Assembly (NCBI GenBank): GCA_902610255.1
Contig: CACLUX010000007.1
Span: forward strand, 1 to 64,000
Direction of reading: 5' to 3'
Source: an uncultured Alphaproteobacteria bacterium
GTDB taxonomy: Bacteria > Pseudomonadota > Alphaproteobacteria > HIMB59
DNA length: 64,000 bases
This document shows positions 7,138 to 16,712 of the stretch, piece after piece. The notes beneath the pieces were generated by a model. It was given only the letters and a program-made list of their open reading frames with translations. It made no database searches and had not been told where the DNA came from. The position numbers were made by a program, and so were the translations under genes. Each line of letters opens with the position of its first letter. Within the stretch, counting starts at the first letter, position 1.

Positions 7138-9612
7138 TTAAGACTTTAATCTATTATTTTCTGGATCTAGCAAAGGTTCTTCAGTAATTGTTAATGGATA
7201 CCTTTTGCCAAAGTACTCGACCTCTAACTTATTTCCTTTTTCTGAAACTTCTGTTGGTAAATATCCATAAACAATGTGTTTATCAACAAAATAGCCATAA
7301 TTTGTACTCGTTACGTACCCTACAGCTTTACCGTTTGAATATATTGGTTCTGTGCCTAAGGCCATTCCTTCAGGGTCATCAATAATCATACAAGTAAGTT
7401 TCTTTTCAATTGGTTTTTCTTTTATTTTTTGTAGTGCACTCTTGCCAATAAACTCATTTTCTTTTTTAAGCTTCACCGTAAAGCCTAAGCCTGACTCATA
7501 AGGGTTGTAATTAGTATGAATATCTGTGCCGAGTGATCTATAGCCTTTCTCCAATCTGAGTGACTCAAAAGCACCAGCTCCAGAACAAATCATGTTGAAC
7601 TCTCTTGAAGTTTCTCGAAGTTCATCCCATAATGATAATCCATACTCAGTAGGTGTATATATTTCCCAACCTAATTCACCTATATAAGATATTCTTACAG
7701 CAACACAGGGAATGTTACTGATAGAAATCTTTTTAATATGGAAAAATGGAAAACCTTCGTTAGATACATCATCGTCATCACACAGTTTTTCAAGAACAGA
7801 TCTTGAATTTGGTCCCCATAAGCCGATACCTGCAAAAGCGGATGTCCAATCTATGATTTGAACACTTCCGTCATCAGGAGCATTTGCTCGAAGCCAACTA
7901 ATATCAATCATTCCATTCCCAGCTCCTGCCAAGACCCAAAATTTATTTTCCTCAAGTCTACTAATAGTAAGATCACTCTTTATACCACCATACATATTAG
8001 AAATTACGCTATAAACAACTTTACCTACGGCAACATCAATATTATTTGTACAAACTTTCTGTAATAATTTTAGAGCACCTTTTCCACTTACTTCAATTTT
8101 CACAAATCCTGTAATATCAAACAGGGCACCCGTTTGTCTTGTTACAAGATGTTCAGCTGCTTGAATTGGTGACCAATATTTTGCAGCCCAGCCTGTCCTA
8201 TTTGGAAAGTTTTTACCTTTCATTAATTCAGCATTTGACTCATACCATTGAGGTCTTTCCCAGCCCATAGTCTCAAAGAAATGTGCTTTTTGTCCTTCTA
8301 ACCTTGCATAAAATGGACTTCTTCTTAGTGGTCTTGGCTGCTCCATTTGTTGAAGCGGGTGAATAATATCATATACCTCTTTATAATTCTGCTTACCTCT
8401 TGACCTTAGATATTTCCTGACATGATGATGTTGATGAAAACGATTGATATCTCCTTGACGAACATCAAGTTCAGGCTCACCATTAACTATCCACTCTGCC
8501 ATAGCTTTTCCAACACCACCCGCATGTGTTATCCATACAGCATTAGCGGTCCACAAACCTTTTACACTTGTCTCGCCCATCAAAGGGTTACCATCTGTTG
8601 TAAATGAAAAAATTCCATTAATTTTTTTTGTAAGTTTTTTTTCTGAAAATCTTGGGAACAACCAATTCGACTCTTTATGTGCACCTTCAAAATCATCAGG
8701 TCTAAAGTCCACCAAAGAGGGCATTTCTTCAGCATCTTCAGGTTTCTTTAATTCTTCTGACTCTAAAATTCTTGGTTCATGTCGATAATTCCCAATAACA
8801 TAAGTATCATTCCATTGTCTGAAATAAAGACTGTAATCTTGGTGACGCATCAATGCGTGTTCAACCAAAGCTTCTTTGTGATCAGCTTTAAATTCTCTCA
8901 ATTCTTCAAACGGTTCTAACCACACCATTTGATGTTCGCAGGGAACTAGAGGTAATGATATGTTCGCAAGCCTTCCCATTTTTGGAGCCCAGATACCAGT
9001 TGAGACAAGTACAATGTCGGCTTCATAATCACCTTTAGATGTTTGTACACCGCGAATTTGATTATTCTGAATTTTAAAACCATTAACTGCTGTATCACCA
9101 AAGAATTCTCCTGCTTTTAAATCAGTAACATATTTTGCCATTGCTCTAACCGCTCTTACAGGTGCTGCTAAACCATCAGTTGGAACATAATATCCCCCGT
9201 GAATTTTTTCTGGATCAATATAGGGGCTCATTTTTAAAACTTCATCTGGAGTGATTATTTTTGCATCAGTTAATCCATAACTGTGAGCTATACCTAGTTT
9301 TCGATAAAGGTCTTGATGTCTTTCTTTTGTCTTCGATACTTCAATTCCTCCAACAGTATGAAAACAAGGTTTTCCCTCAAATGATAAGGATCTAAGTAAG
9401 TCAACTGTGTACTGAGCAAATTTACACATCATTCGTGAAGGATTAGTTTGAAACACACCTCCTGGTGCATGACTTGTAGAGCCTCCAGTTTCAAACAATG
9501 GCCCTTGATCGAGTATAACCATATCTTTCCAACCCAATTGAGCTAAATGATAGGCGGTGCTCGCTCCAACAATACCACTACCTACGATTATTATTCTTGA
9601 TTTTCTTGCCAT
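7138..9612 (-). CDS. Dimethylglycine dehydrogenase/sarcosine dehydrogenase-like flavoprotein with GcvT domain
   Basis: 824-aa, two-part enzyme that oxidatively demethylates an N-methylated glycine and hands the methylene to THF. Order: FAD-binding DAO domain (about residues 6-370) with GSGIVGASTAYHLA at 11-24; a conserved His (H48, in GGSTSHAPGG) at the position where DMGDH links FAD covalently; the FAO_M linker (about 375-430); then the GcvT-type THF domain (about 470-815) with GELGWEIYTP and LGTDIHTNYNPYESGLGF. Length and order match family members (about 810-860 aa). It sits 5' of the MetF-like gene and after soxG in the same direction. Whether the substrate is dimethylglycine, sarcosine or another N-methyl compound cannot be told by sequence alone. 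Confidence 0.85.
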   Translation of the reverse strand: MARKSRIIIVGSGIVGASTAYHLAQLGWKDMVILDQGPLFETGGSTSHAPGGVFQTNPSRMMCKFAQYTVDLLRSLSFEGKPCFHTVGGIEVSKTKERHQDLYRKLGIAHSYGLTDAKIITPDEVLKMSPYIDPEKIHGGYYVPTDGLAAPVRAVRAMAKYVTDLKAGEFFGDTAVNGFKIQNNQIRGVQTSKGDYEADIVLVSTGIWAPKMGRLANISLPLVPCEHQMVWLEPFEELREFKADHKEALVEHALMRHQDYSLYFRQWNDTYVIGNYRHEPRILESEELKKPEDAEEMPSLVDFRPDDFEGAHKESNWLFPRFSEKKLTKKINGIFSFTTDGNPLMGETSVKGLWTANAVWITHAGGVGKAMAEWIVNGEPELDVRQGDINRFHQHHHVRKYLRSRGKQNYKEVYDIIHPLQQMEQPRPLRRSPFYARLEGQKAHFFETMGWERPQWYESNAELMKGKNFPNRTGWAAKYWSPIQAAEHLVTRQTGALFDITGFVKIEVSGKGALKLLQKVCTNNIDVAVGKVVYSVISNMYGGIKSDLTISRLEENKFWVLAGAGNGMIDISWLRANAPDDGSVQIIDWTSAFAGIGLWGPNSRSVLEKLCDDDDVSNEGFPFFHIKKISISNIPCVAVRISYIGELGWEIYTPTEYGLSLWDELRETSREFNMICSGAGAFESLRLEKGYRSLGTDIHTNYNPYESGLGFTVKLKKENEFIGKSALQKIKEKPIEKKLTCMIIDDPEGMALGTEPIYSNGKAVGYVTSTNYGYFVDKHIVYGYLPTEVSEKGNKLEVEYFGKRYPLTITEEPLLDPENNRLKS

Positions 9613-9670
9613 TTATTCCTCTAAAAATACCTAATCAGTTCCAAAATTTGATGTCAATATGAAAAAAAAC

Positions 9671-10192
9671 CTAATAGTTAACCGCGTCAATAAGACGATC
9701 CTCAAGATAGTCAGCAAATGATCGATTACAACTAAGTAACAATTTAAGATCAAGGTTAAAAATAGAACAGTCTACTCTAGCTAATAATGTTTGTGCAGCA
9801 GTGGATTTTTTAAAGGATTTTTCTCTAAAGTCAAAATGCGTTAATTTATTTAATATTTCAAAACTATTTTTACCCTGAATTTCAAAAAATACTTGTGAGT
9901 CAGAAATATTTGTTGCCAATATTAAGGGTGATTTATTTAAGTCAGCTAAGATTTTGTTGAGTTTTTCATTTTCAATTTCTTTTTCAAATATCAAATTCCA
10001 TTGATCAAAAGACATTTTTGCTAAAGTATAATTATCATTTGAAATTATCCTTAAATTATCTGAGGGTGGTAAAAGTTTTAAAGATTTATTTATGTGATTA
10101 TTAAATTTTGAGTCACCAGATCCTCTTAACAGAATCTGTTGAATAACTTTTTTTTTAATCTCAACACCATCAGATCGGATTACTTCAGTCAT
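9671..10192 (-). CDS. soxG: Sarcosine oxidase gamma subunit
   Basis: 173-aa small subunit of heterotetrameric sarcosine oxidase; the family has a GcvT-like fold and packs against the alpha subunit. Sequence conservation is low, as usual for gamma subunits; supportive segments are FEIQGKNSFEILNKLTHFDFRE and the terminal LLSCNRSFADYLEDRLIDA. The call relies chiefly on its position: last gene of soxBDAG with a 4-bp overlap with soxA. A 58-bp gap separates it from the DMGDH-like gene, so read-through into that gene is possible. Confidence 0.85.
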   Translation of the reverse strand: MTEVIRSDGVEIKKKVIQQILLRGSGDSKFNNHINKSLKLLPPSDNLRIISNDNYTLAKMSFDQWNLIFEKEIENEKLNKILADLNKSPLILATNISDSQVFFEIQGKNSFEILNKLTHFDFREKSFKKSTAAQTLLARVDCSIFNLDLKLLLSCNRSFADYLEDRLIDAVNY

Positions 10193-13167
10193 GAAACTAA
10201 CCTTTTATTATCTTCATCATAAAAAACTGGTTTTACTATATCCACACCAGTTGTACTCATACTTGATGTAGAGGCGTAAGCTTTTGTTCCAATCATAGAG
10301 TGGCCATTTTTGATAACAGCTAATGCAAAATCATGACCTAATGTAGAACTGTAATAACAAGAAGTAATATGACCAAGCATTGGGACAGGAGACTTAATTT
10401 CTCTATCAAGAATGATATGTTGTCCTTCCTCTAGTTTATCGGCTTTATTCGAGGGAATGATACCAACAAGTTGTTTCCTATCTTCTCTTATAGTATCAGA
10501 CCGAGCAAGTGATCTTTTACCTAAAAAATCTTTTTTTGATTTACCAATCATCCAGCTAAGTCCCAAATCTATTGGCGTTATAGAACCATCTGTGTCCTGG
10601 CCAACAATAATGTAACCCTTTTCTGCCCTTAAAAGATGCATTGCCTCCGTGCCGTAGGGAGCAAGACCAAATTCTTTTCCAACACTTTGAATGTTATCCC
10701 AAATTTTAGGGGCACTATTTGACGGAATATATATTTCGTAACCTAACTCACCAGTAAAGCTTGCTCTTAGAATGCGTATTGGAATATCATTAAATTCATG
10801 AAATTGGAAAGTCATAAATGGAAACTCCTCATTGCTAAAATTGATATTTGGAAAGGCTTTTTTCATGATTTCTCTGGTTTTTGGTCCACTAATGTTGAAA
10901 GTTGCATATTGCTCTGTAATCGAGTTCATAAAAACTTTTAAATTTGGCCACTCGGTTTGAGCATATTCCTCCATGCAACCTAAAACAGTAGCAGCACCCC
11001 CAGTAGTTGTAGTGGCAATAAAATGCTGATCAGAAATTTTACAAATTATCCCGTCATCTTTTACCATTCCATCTTCCCCCAACATAAGAGCATATCTTGC
11101 AGAACCTTGTTTCATCTTAGTAAAACTGTTTGTGTAAATTAAATTCATAAATTCCAACGCATCCTCACCTTTGATCTCAATTTTTCCTAATGTGCTCCCA
11201 TCTAAAATACCTGCGTTTTCTCTTACATTTTTGCTCTCTCGTTGAACAGCATCATGCATCGACTCATCTTTATTAATTTGAAAATACCATGGCCTTTTCC
11301 ATTGCCCGACATCCTCAAAAATTGCACCATTTTTTAAGTGCCAACTATGTATTGGTGATTTTCTCTCTGGGTCATAAAATTCATAGCAATTTCTGCCAGC
11401 TATTGCAGAAAAACTTAAAGGAGCATAGGGTGGTCGATAAATAGTTGTGCCAACTTCATTTACTTTTTTATCCAGAAGATCAGAAACTATTCCCAGTGCA
11501 TTAATACTACTAATTTTACCTTGATCGGTTCCCATACTATTTGTTGTATATCTTTTTAAATGTTCAATTCTATCAAAACCCTCTGTTATTGCTTGACGGA
11601 TATCTTTAGTTGTTACATCATTTTGTAAGTCAATAAATGATTTAGCCCATAATGATTTCTTTTGCGGAGAGACCTCCCACAATTTTTCAATGTTATACTT
11701 AGTGTTTGTATTTAATTCGAGTTTTACGTCTAATTTTTTGACTTTAAAAGTTTTCAATTTTTCATTTATATCAGAATTTAAATTATCAAAATTAAATTGT
11801 CCTGAAGCAGAACCAAGAGTTATGGTAGGTTGAAAAGGTTTTGATGGTTTGTAAGTTAAATCTTTCTCATCCCAATCTAATAAACCTTTTGATTGAGTAA
11901 ACAAGTGAACATCTGGATTTATTCCACCTGACAAACATAAGCAGTCACATTTAATTTCATTTAAAGCACCAGAACTATCCTCAACAAGAATTTTTTCAAT
12001 TTTTTTGTTTCCAAATGCTCCTTTTATTTGTGAATTTGTGTAGAGAGGAACATCATTTTTTCTTATCAAGTCAAACAAATTTGGCTCAATTTCCTCCCCA
12101 GATCGTGAGTCGATATATGCTTTTGGTTTTAAACCAGCTTTTATAAGACCATAAACTAGGCTGTTTGAATTCGAATTATTACTGAAAATAACAGGTTCTT
12201 TAGAAGGTGCTAGTCCATATCGGCACATATATTTTTCAAATGAAGAGCTTAGCATTATGCCTGGTAGATCGTTATTTTGAAAAGATAAAAATCTCTCAAT
12301 GTGTCCATTACATAATATTGTGTGACCTGTACGTATCTTATGTAAAGTGCTATTAACTTTTCCTTCTATCGGTTTAGAGCCAACAAATCTATCTTCAATG
12401 GCTATAAGATGATTTATGTAATTATAAGTTGTAACAAGTGTGTTTTTTAAAATCTTTATATTCTTAGAGTCTTCTATTTCTTGTATAGTTTCTTTTAACC
12501 AATCTTTAGGCTCTTTGTTATCAATTGATGATATTTTGTTTGAATTATTTATAATGCCACCAAGTTGTTCCTCAAAGTCAATTAACAACACATCATAATT
12601 TGAGTTGATGAAAGATTTAGCTGCGAGGAGTCCATTTAATCCTCCTCCTATAATTGTAATATCGACATTGTGATGGATATGATTGCTTATGCCTTTGAAA
12701 TCTTTGGGAGGTTTACCTAATCCAGCGGCTCTTCTAATAAGTGGTTCATACAAATTTTTCCAAAATTTCTTATGCGGCCCCATGAACGTTTTATAGTAAA
12801 AACCAGCAGTAAAAATTGGAGAAAATAAGTTATTGATACTTCCAAAATCGTTTTCAAGAGAAGGCCATCTGTTTTGACTTTCAATTTCCATTCCTTCATA
12901 AATTTTTTTTATAGTTGCTCTTGTGTTTGGTTCGGAATATTCACTAATTATTTGGACTAGAGCATTTGGTTCTTCTATACCACAGGTATAAATTCCTCTT
13001 GGCCTATGGTACTTAAAACTTCTTCCTACAAGGTTAATATTATTTCTTAATAGAGCTGAGGCTATAGTATCGCCTTTGTAGCCAAAATATTTGACCCCAT
13101 CGAATTTGAAGCTAATTTTTTGATGAAACTGAATAAATTGATTTCCTTTTAAATTTATAGATTTCAT
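10189..13167 (-). CDS. soxA: Sarcosine oxidase alpha subunit
   Basis: 992-aa large subunit, the usual length for the family (about 960-1010). It holds the NAD+ site and the THF-binding channel where formaldehyde-level carbon is trapped as methylene-THF. Order: N-terminal ferredoxin-like 2Fe2S-fold domain (about 1-95, with RSFKYHRPRGIYTCGIEEPN), dinucleotide-binding domain with ITIIGGGLNGLLAAKSF near residue 170, then a C-terminal GcvT domain (about 600-985) with GTEAMHLLRAEKGYIIVGQDTDG and MIGKSKKDFLGKRSL. Overlaps soxD and soxG by 4 bp on each side, consistent with translational coupling and a fixed subunit ratio. Confidence 0.95.
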   Translation of the reverse strand: MKSINLKGNQFIQFHQKISFKFDGVKYFGYKGDTIASALLRNNINLVGRSFKYHRPRGIYTCGIEEPNALVQIISEYSEPNTRATIKKIYEGMEIESQNRWPSLENDFGSINNLFSPIFTAGFYYKTFMGPHKKFWKNLYEPLIRRAAGLGKPPKDFKGISNHIHHNVDITIIGGGLNGLLAAKSFINSNYDVLLIDFEEQLGGIINNSNKISSIDNKEPKDWLKETIQEIEDSKNIKILKNTLVTTYNYINHLIAIEDRFVGSKPIEGKVNSTLHKIRTGHTILCNGHIERFLSFQNNDLPGIMLSSSFEKYMCRYGLAPSKEPVIFSNNSNSNSLVYGLIKAGLKPKAYIDSRSGEEIEPNLFDLIRKNDVPLYTNSQIKGAFGNKKIEKILVEDSSGALNEIKCDCLCLSGGINPDVHLFTQSKGLLDWDEKDLTYKPSKPFQPTITLGSASGQFNFDNLNSDINEKLKTFKVKKLDVKLELNTNTKYNIEKLWEVSPQKKSLWAKSFIDLQNDVTTKDIRQAITEGFDRIEHLKRYTTNSMGTDQGKISSINALGIVSDLLDKKVNEVGTTIYRPPYAPLSFSAIAGRNCYEFYDPERKSPIHSWHLKNGAIFEDVGQWKRPWYFQINKDESMHDAVQRESKNVRENAGILDGSTLGKIEIKGEDALEFMNLIYTNSFTKMKQGSARYALMLGEDGMVKDDGIICKISDQHFIATTTTGGAATVLGCMEEYAQTEWPNLKVFMNSITEQYATFNISGPKTREIMKKAFPNINFSNEEFPFMTFQFHEFNDIPIRILRASFTGELGYEIYIPSNSAPKIWDNIQSVGKEFGLAPYGTEAMHLLRAEKGYIIVGQDTDGSITPIDLGLSWMIGKSKKDFLGKRSLARSDTIREDRKQLVGIIPSNKADKLEEGQHIILDREIKSPVPMLGHITSCYYSSTLGHDFALAVIKNGHSMIGTKAYASTSSMSTTGVDIVKPVFYDEDNKRLVS

Positions 13168-13514
13168 TTTTCAACCGTAAAATTACCCGACCCAACTTCT
13201 GGTTCACCAGAGGGCGTTTTAACAACACTTTTAAAATTATTTAAGTTTGGTTTTTTTTCATCGAGCTTGTAGGTCACCAAAATTTCATCAGTAGATGTAT
13301 CTCTTACACAATTAAACCATTTGCGACAACCATGTGTGTGTACCCAGCGCTCATAAAACAAACCTTTTGGATTTGCTCTTATAAAGACGTATTCTCCCCA
13401 CTCACGATCACCAATTTCTTTTGATCCATCGGGTCTTTTTACATGTGCTTCTCCTCCATTTGAAAATTCCGATTGATCTCTCGGGCCGCAATAAGGGCAA
13501 TTAATTATGAGCAT
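13164..13514 (-). CDS. soxD: Sarcosine oxidase delta subunit (zinc-binding)
   Basis: 116-aa delta subunit. The four zinc ligands known for the family are exactly in place: C6 and C9 (CPYCG), H59 (ERWVHTHGC) and C63. Central FSNGGEAHVKRPD is also typical. The subunit is structural and supports the alpha-beta interface. It lies 5 bp after soxB and overlaps soxA by 4 bp. Confidence 0.96.
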   Translation of the reverse strand: MLIINCPYCGPRDQSEFSNGGEAHVKRPDGSKEIGDREWGEYVFIRANPKGLFYERWVHTHGCRKWFNCVRDTSTDEILVTYKLDEKKPNLNNFKSVVKTPSGEPEVGSGNFTVEK

Positions 13515-13519
13515 ATTTA

Positions 13520-14770
13520 TTAATGTGCTACGGCTGCAGCACCGTGTTCGTCTACTAATCTTCCACTTGCAAATCTATCAAGATTAAACGCACTATTAAT
13601 TTGATGAGGTTCATTTTTTGCAATGGTATGTGCGAAAACATTTGCACTTCCAGGTGTAGCTTTAAAACCACCTGTGCCCCAGCCACAATTAAAAAATAAA
13701 CCCTCAATGTCACATTTACTAATAATAGGACTAGCATCTGGGCAGATGTCAACAATACCACCCCATTGACGAAGCATTTTCATTTTGCCAAATACTGGAT
13801 AAAGCTCTACCATAGCTCGAATAGTATCTTCAATAATGTTAAAACCACCTCTTTGAGTGAAAGAATTATAACTGTCGGTTCCTGCTCCAATAACTAATTC
13901 TCCTTTATCAGATTGACTGACATAAGCATGAACTGCAGAGGACATCACCACTGTATCAATAATTGGTTTGATTGGTTCAGAAACAAGTGCCTGAAGTGGC
14001 TTACTTTGTAAAGGTAATCTGATACCTGCACTTTCTGCTAAAACACCAGTATGACCTGAAGCAACAACTCCAATTTTATTTGCCCTTAAAAAACCCTTGG
14101 ACGTTTCGACACCTTCTATTGTTCCATTTTTAGTCCTTATTTGATGTGCCTCACAATTTTGAATTATATCAACTCCCATCTCATCAGCGCGCATTGCAAA
14201 ACCCCATGCTATTGCATCATGTCTTGCTACACCACCGCGAGGTTGGTAAGATGCACCTAGCACTGGATATCGAAGATTGTCAGTATTCATTATAGGAACC
14301 TTTTTTTGAATTTCCTCTTTAGATAACCAAAATGAATCAATACCATTTAAATTATTTGCACTCACTCTTCTTTTAATTTCTTTTATATCATGTTCGTTAT
14401 GGGCTAAATTCATAACCCCTCTTTGACTAAACATTACATTGTAATTTAATTCGCTTGATAGGTTTTCCCATAACTTCAAAGAGTGTTCGTACAAATGAGC
14501 ACTATCATCCCATAAATAATTTGATCTAATGATAGTGGTGTTTCTACCTGTGTTACCTCCACCAAGCCAACCTTTTTCTATTACGGCAATATTTTTTAAT
14601 CCATGTTCTTTTGCTAAGTAATATGCAGTTCCTAGTCCATGACCCCCACCACCAATTATTATGACATCATAAAACTCTCTAGGTTCGGGGCTTCTCCACA
14701 TTTTTGGCCACTCTTTATGGCCAGATAGTGCATTTTTAGCAAGGCTAAATATTGAATATTTTTTCTTCAC
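13520..14770 (-). CDS. soxB: Sarcosine oxidase beta subunit
   Basis: 416-aa catalytic flavoprotein subunit that oxidises sarcosine to glycine. Seen: dinucleotide motif [19 protein letters not shown] at residues 35-53; [19 protein letters not shown]; and [15 protein letters not shown], where H184 matches the histidine that carries covalent FMN in studied enzymes. The C-terminal [17 protein letters not shown] is the classical FAD/substrate closing motif. First gene of soxBDAG. The stretch before it (14771-14798) is too short for an obvious promoter, so the 2OG-oxygenase-like gene upstream may be co-transcribed. Confidence 0.96.
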   Translation of the reverse strand: MKKKYSIFSLAKNALSGHKEWPKMWRSPEPREFYDVIIIGGGGHGLGTAYYLAKEHGLKNIAVIEKGWLGGGNTGRNTTIIRSNYLWDDSAHLYEHSLKLWENLSSELNYNVMFSQRGVMNLAHNEHDIKEIKRRVSANNLNGIDSFWLSKEEIQKKVPIMNTDNLRYPVLGASYQPRGGVARHDAIAWGFAMRADEMGVDIIQNCEAHQIRTKNGTIEGVETSKGFLRANKIGVVASGHTGVLAESAGIRLPLQSKPLQALVSEPIKPIIDTVVMSSAVHAYVSQSDKGELVIGAGTDSYNSFTQRGGFNIIEDTIRAMVELYPVFGKMKMLRQWGGIVDICPDASPIISKCDIEGLFFNCGWGTGGFKATPGSANVFAHTIAKNEPHQINSAFNLDRFASGRLVDEHGAAAVAH

Positions 14771-14798
14771 AACAGCAAATTAGCAAAAAATAAAATAA

Positions 14799-15629
14799 TC
14801 AGCTAGTTATTTTCAGGGGCGAATTGTCATTAATTTTTTTAAAAATTTTAGGGAACTTCCATTGCAAATCGCAGTCTACATTTGGGGCTTGAGCTGAACT
14901 TTTTAAGTCGTTTTCACAAATAGTTCTAATTTCAAAGCTTATCCTTGTATTTTCAGACTTTTCTTTTGATGAGCTATGTAAGTGGGCACCTGAAAAACAT
15001 AAAATTTCTCCTGGTTTTATAGTTACTGGTATTTTCTTAATATTCCTGGGCAAGTCCTCTTTTAATTGTGGAGCAGAGGGATAAGAAAAATCGCCTTTTT
15101 TTCTATTGGCTAAATAAATGTTTAAGTCCCAAGTCGAAGTAGTATTTTTAACTGGAACATCAAAATAATCTGGATAAAAAATCATAGTATTTTTTTCCTC
15201 TACATTACTTACTGGTGCCCACCAATTAATTTGTTGATACAAATTTGTGCCCCAAGTATCACGATGAATATTTATTCTAGATGCTTCTCTGTAAGGTAAG
15301 TTATTTTCTGCTGGTGCTACTCTTACCACAAATCGATCCCAAAAAGTTTTACCTTTATTGTATTCAATTTCAAATAAAAAGTTTGAAAATAGTTTTCTGA
15401 AATCTTCATGGTTTTTTAATTTTGATACAATATCCTTACTTATATCCTCAGAATTTTTTAAATAGTGTATTTTTTCTATTTCACCATCATAAATATTTTT
15501 AATTTTATTTTTAATTTGGGTTATTAAATCATTTGAAGTTTTTGATTTTTGAAATACAAAAACTTTTCCTTTAAAAATATTTTTTTTAAATTCTTGAAGA
15601 TTTGAAATTTTTTCTATTGGTATAAACAT
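14799..15629 (-). CDS. Fe(II)/2-oxoglutarate oxygenase-like (cupin-fold) protein
   Basis: 276 aa, not assignable to a named family. A jelly-roll oxygenase is suggested by RINIHRDTWGTN, which gives H122-x-D124, followed about 90 residues later by CFSGAHLHSSSKEKSENTRISFEIRT with H216 or H218 as the distal metal ligand and R229 or R235 as a 2-oxoglutarate-binding Arg. Trp-rich QQINWWAPVS and FYPDYFDVPV lie between, as in phytanoyl-CoA-dioxygenase-like proteins. No signal peptide. The start codon is adjacent to the phosphofructokinase stop on the same strand, so it is in that operon and just ahead of sarcosine oxidase. Substrate unknown. Confidence 0.55.
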   Translation of the reverse strand: MFIPIEKISNLQEFKKNIFKGKVFVFQKSKTSNDLITQIKNKIKNIYDGEIEKIHYLKNSEDISKDIVSKLKNHEDFRKLFSNFLFEIEYNKGKTFWDRFVVRVAPAENNLPYREASRINIHRDTWGTNLYQQINWWAPVSNVEEKNTMIFYPDYFDVPVKNTTSTWDLNIYLANRKKGDFSYPSAPQLKEDLPRNIKKIPVTIKPGEILCFSGAHLHSSSKEKSENTRISFEIRTICENDLKSSAQAPNVDCDLQWKFPKIFKKINDNSPLKITS

Positions 15630-16712
15630 TCACTTTATATCACCAACATATACTCCAAGTGCTAAAGCAGTTTCAATTAGAGGATCGGTTCTATCTACAA
15701 CTTTATAAGTAGATATTCCTTCACTAATTGGAACATCAACAACTTTCCTATCTCTCCAGGCAACCATTCTTCCATATTTTCCTTTTGCTATTAAATCAAC
15801 AGCATAAACTCCAAAAGCACTAGCTAAAATTCTATCACGTGGAGTAGGGGGCGCACCTCGTTGAACATGCCCCAAAGAAGTGACCCTACACTCTATATCA
15901 GTACTTTTCATTATTTCCTCTGAAAGATAATTACCTATTCCGCCTAATCTTTTTTGACCATCAGCGTATTCAACAGTATAACTTTTTCCGTTTTCTGTTT
16001 TTACTGCCTCTGCTACTACAATCAGCGAATGAACTATTCCTCTATTTTTCATTTCAGTGAGTTTATTGACAATTCCTTTGATAGAGTAATCTAATTCAGG
16101 AATTAGGATTACATCTGCTCCACCTGCAATGCCTGCGTTAATAGCTATGTGTCCTGCATCTCTACCCATTACTTCTAAAATCATCGTTCTTTGATGACTT
16201 GCAGCAGTTGTTTGTAAGTTATCTAGTGCTTGGGTAGCAACATTTACAGCTGTATTAAACCCTATGGAGCTTTCAGTGGCTCCCACATCATTGTCAATTG
16301 TTTTAGGTATGGCTACAATATTTAAGTCACCTCTTTTTGCAATTTCAGTTAATATCGACATGCTTCCATCTCCGCCTATAACAATAAGCCCATCAAGACC
16401 TAATTCTTTGTAACCATCAATAATGTCTTGGGATCTATCTTTGTATTTACCATTTGGCATGGGAAATTTAAAAGGATTACCTTTACTTGTTGTTCCCAAA
16501 AATGTCCCACCTTGTCTTAGAAGAGAACCGCTAAAAGTTTGATAATCTAGTGGAACATAAGCCACTGGTCTTTGCATTAAACCAACAGTGCCATCACGAA
16601 TACCCATAACTTCCATTTGATATGTATTTTTAGCTCTAAAAAATATCGATCTAACAGCCGCGTTTAAACCACCACAGTCTCCACCACTAGTAAGAATTCC
16701 AATTTTTTTCAT
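15630..16712 (-). CDS. pfkA: 6-phosphofructokinase, predicted ATP-dependent (group III type)
   Basis: Phosphorylates fructose 6-phosphate to fructose 1,6-bisphosphate, 360 aa. Seen: TSGGDCGGLNAA near the N-terminus, VIGGDGS (residues 112-117), PKTIDND (136-142, catalytic Asp140) and MGRDAGHIA (182-190). The two residues that set phosphoryl donor are Gly116 (E. coli 104) and Lys137 (E. coli 124). Gly at the first position favours ATP; PPi enzymes carry Asp there. Lys at the second is typical of the long PFK group that includes actinobacterial ATP and PPi enzymes. Stop/start adjacency with the ROK gene (upstream) and the oxygenase-like gene (downstream) points to one operon. Confidence 0.9.
   Translation of the reverse strand: MKKIGILTSGGDCGGLNAAVRSIFFRAKNTYQMEVMGIRDGTVGLMQRPVAYVPLDYQTFSGSLLRQGGTFLGTTSKGNPFKFPMPNGKYKDRSQDIIDGYKELGLDGLIVIGGDGSMSILTEIAKRGDLNIVAIPKTIDNDVGATESSIGFNTAVNVATQALDNLQTTAASHQRTMILEVMGRDAGHIAINAGIAGGADVILIPELDYSIKGIVNKLTEMKNRGIVHSLIVVAEAVKTENGKSYTVEYADGQKRLGGIGNYLSEEIMKSTDIECRVTSLGHVQRGAPPTPRDRILASAFGVYAVDLIAKGKYGRMVAWRDRKVVDVPISEGISTYKVVDRTDPLIETALALGVYVGDIK

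Noticed and set aside
9654-9662. Ninth copy of the TCA-N3-TGA element before the DMGDH-like gene
   Set aside because: Core present (TCA-ATA-TGA) but outer arms are not symmetric and it lies far from the other copies; treated as background.
13555-13761. Open frames inside soxB, rmuC (4060-4368), soxA and permease B (58825-59100)
   Set aside because: Frame shadows of well-supported genes, without recognisable motifs or start signals.
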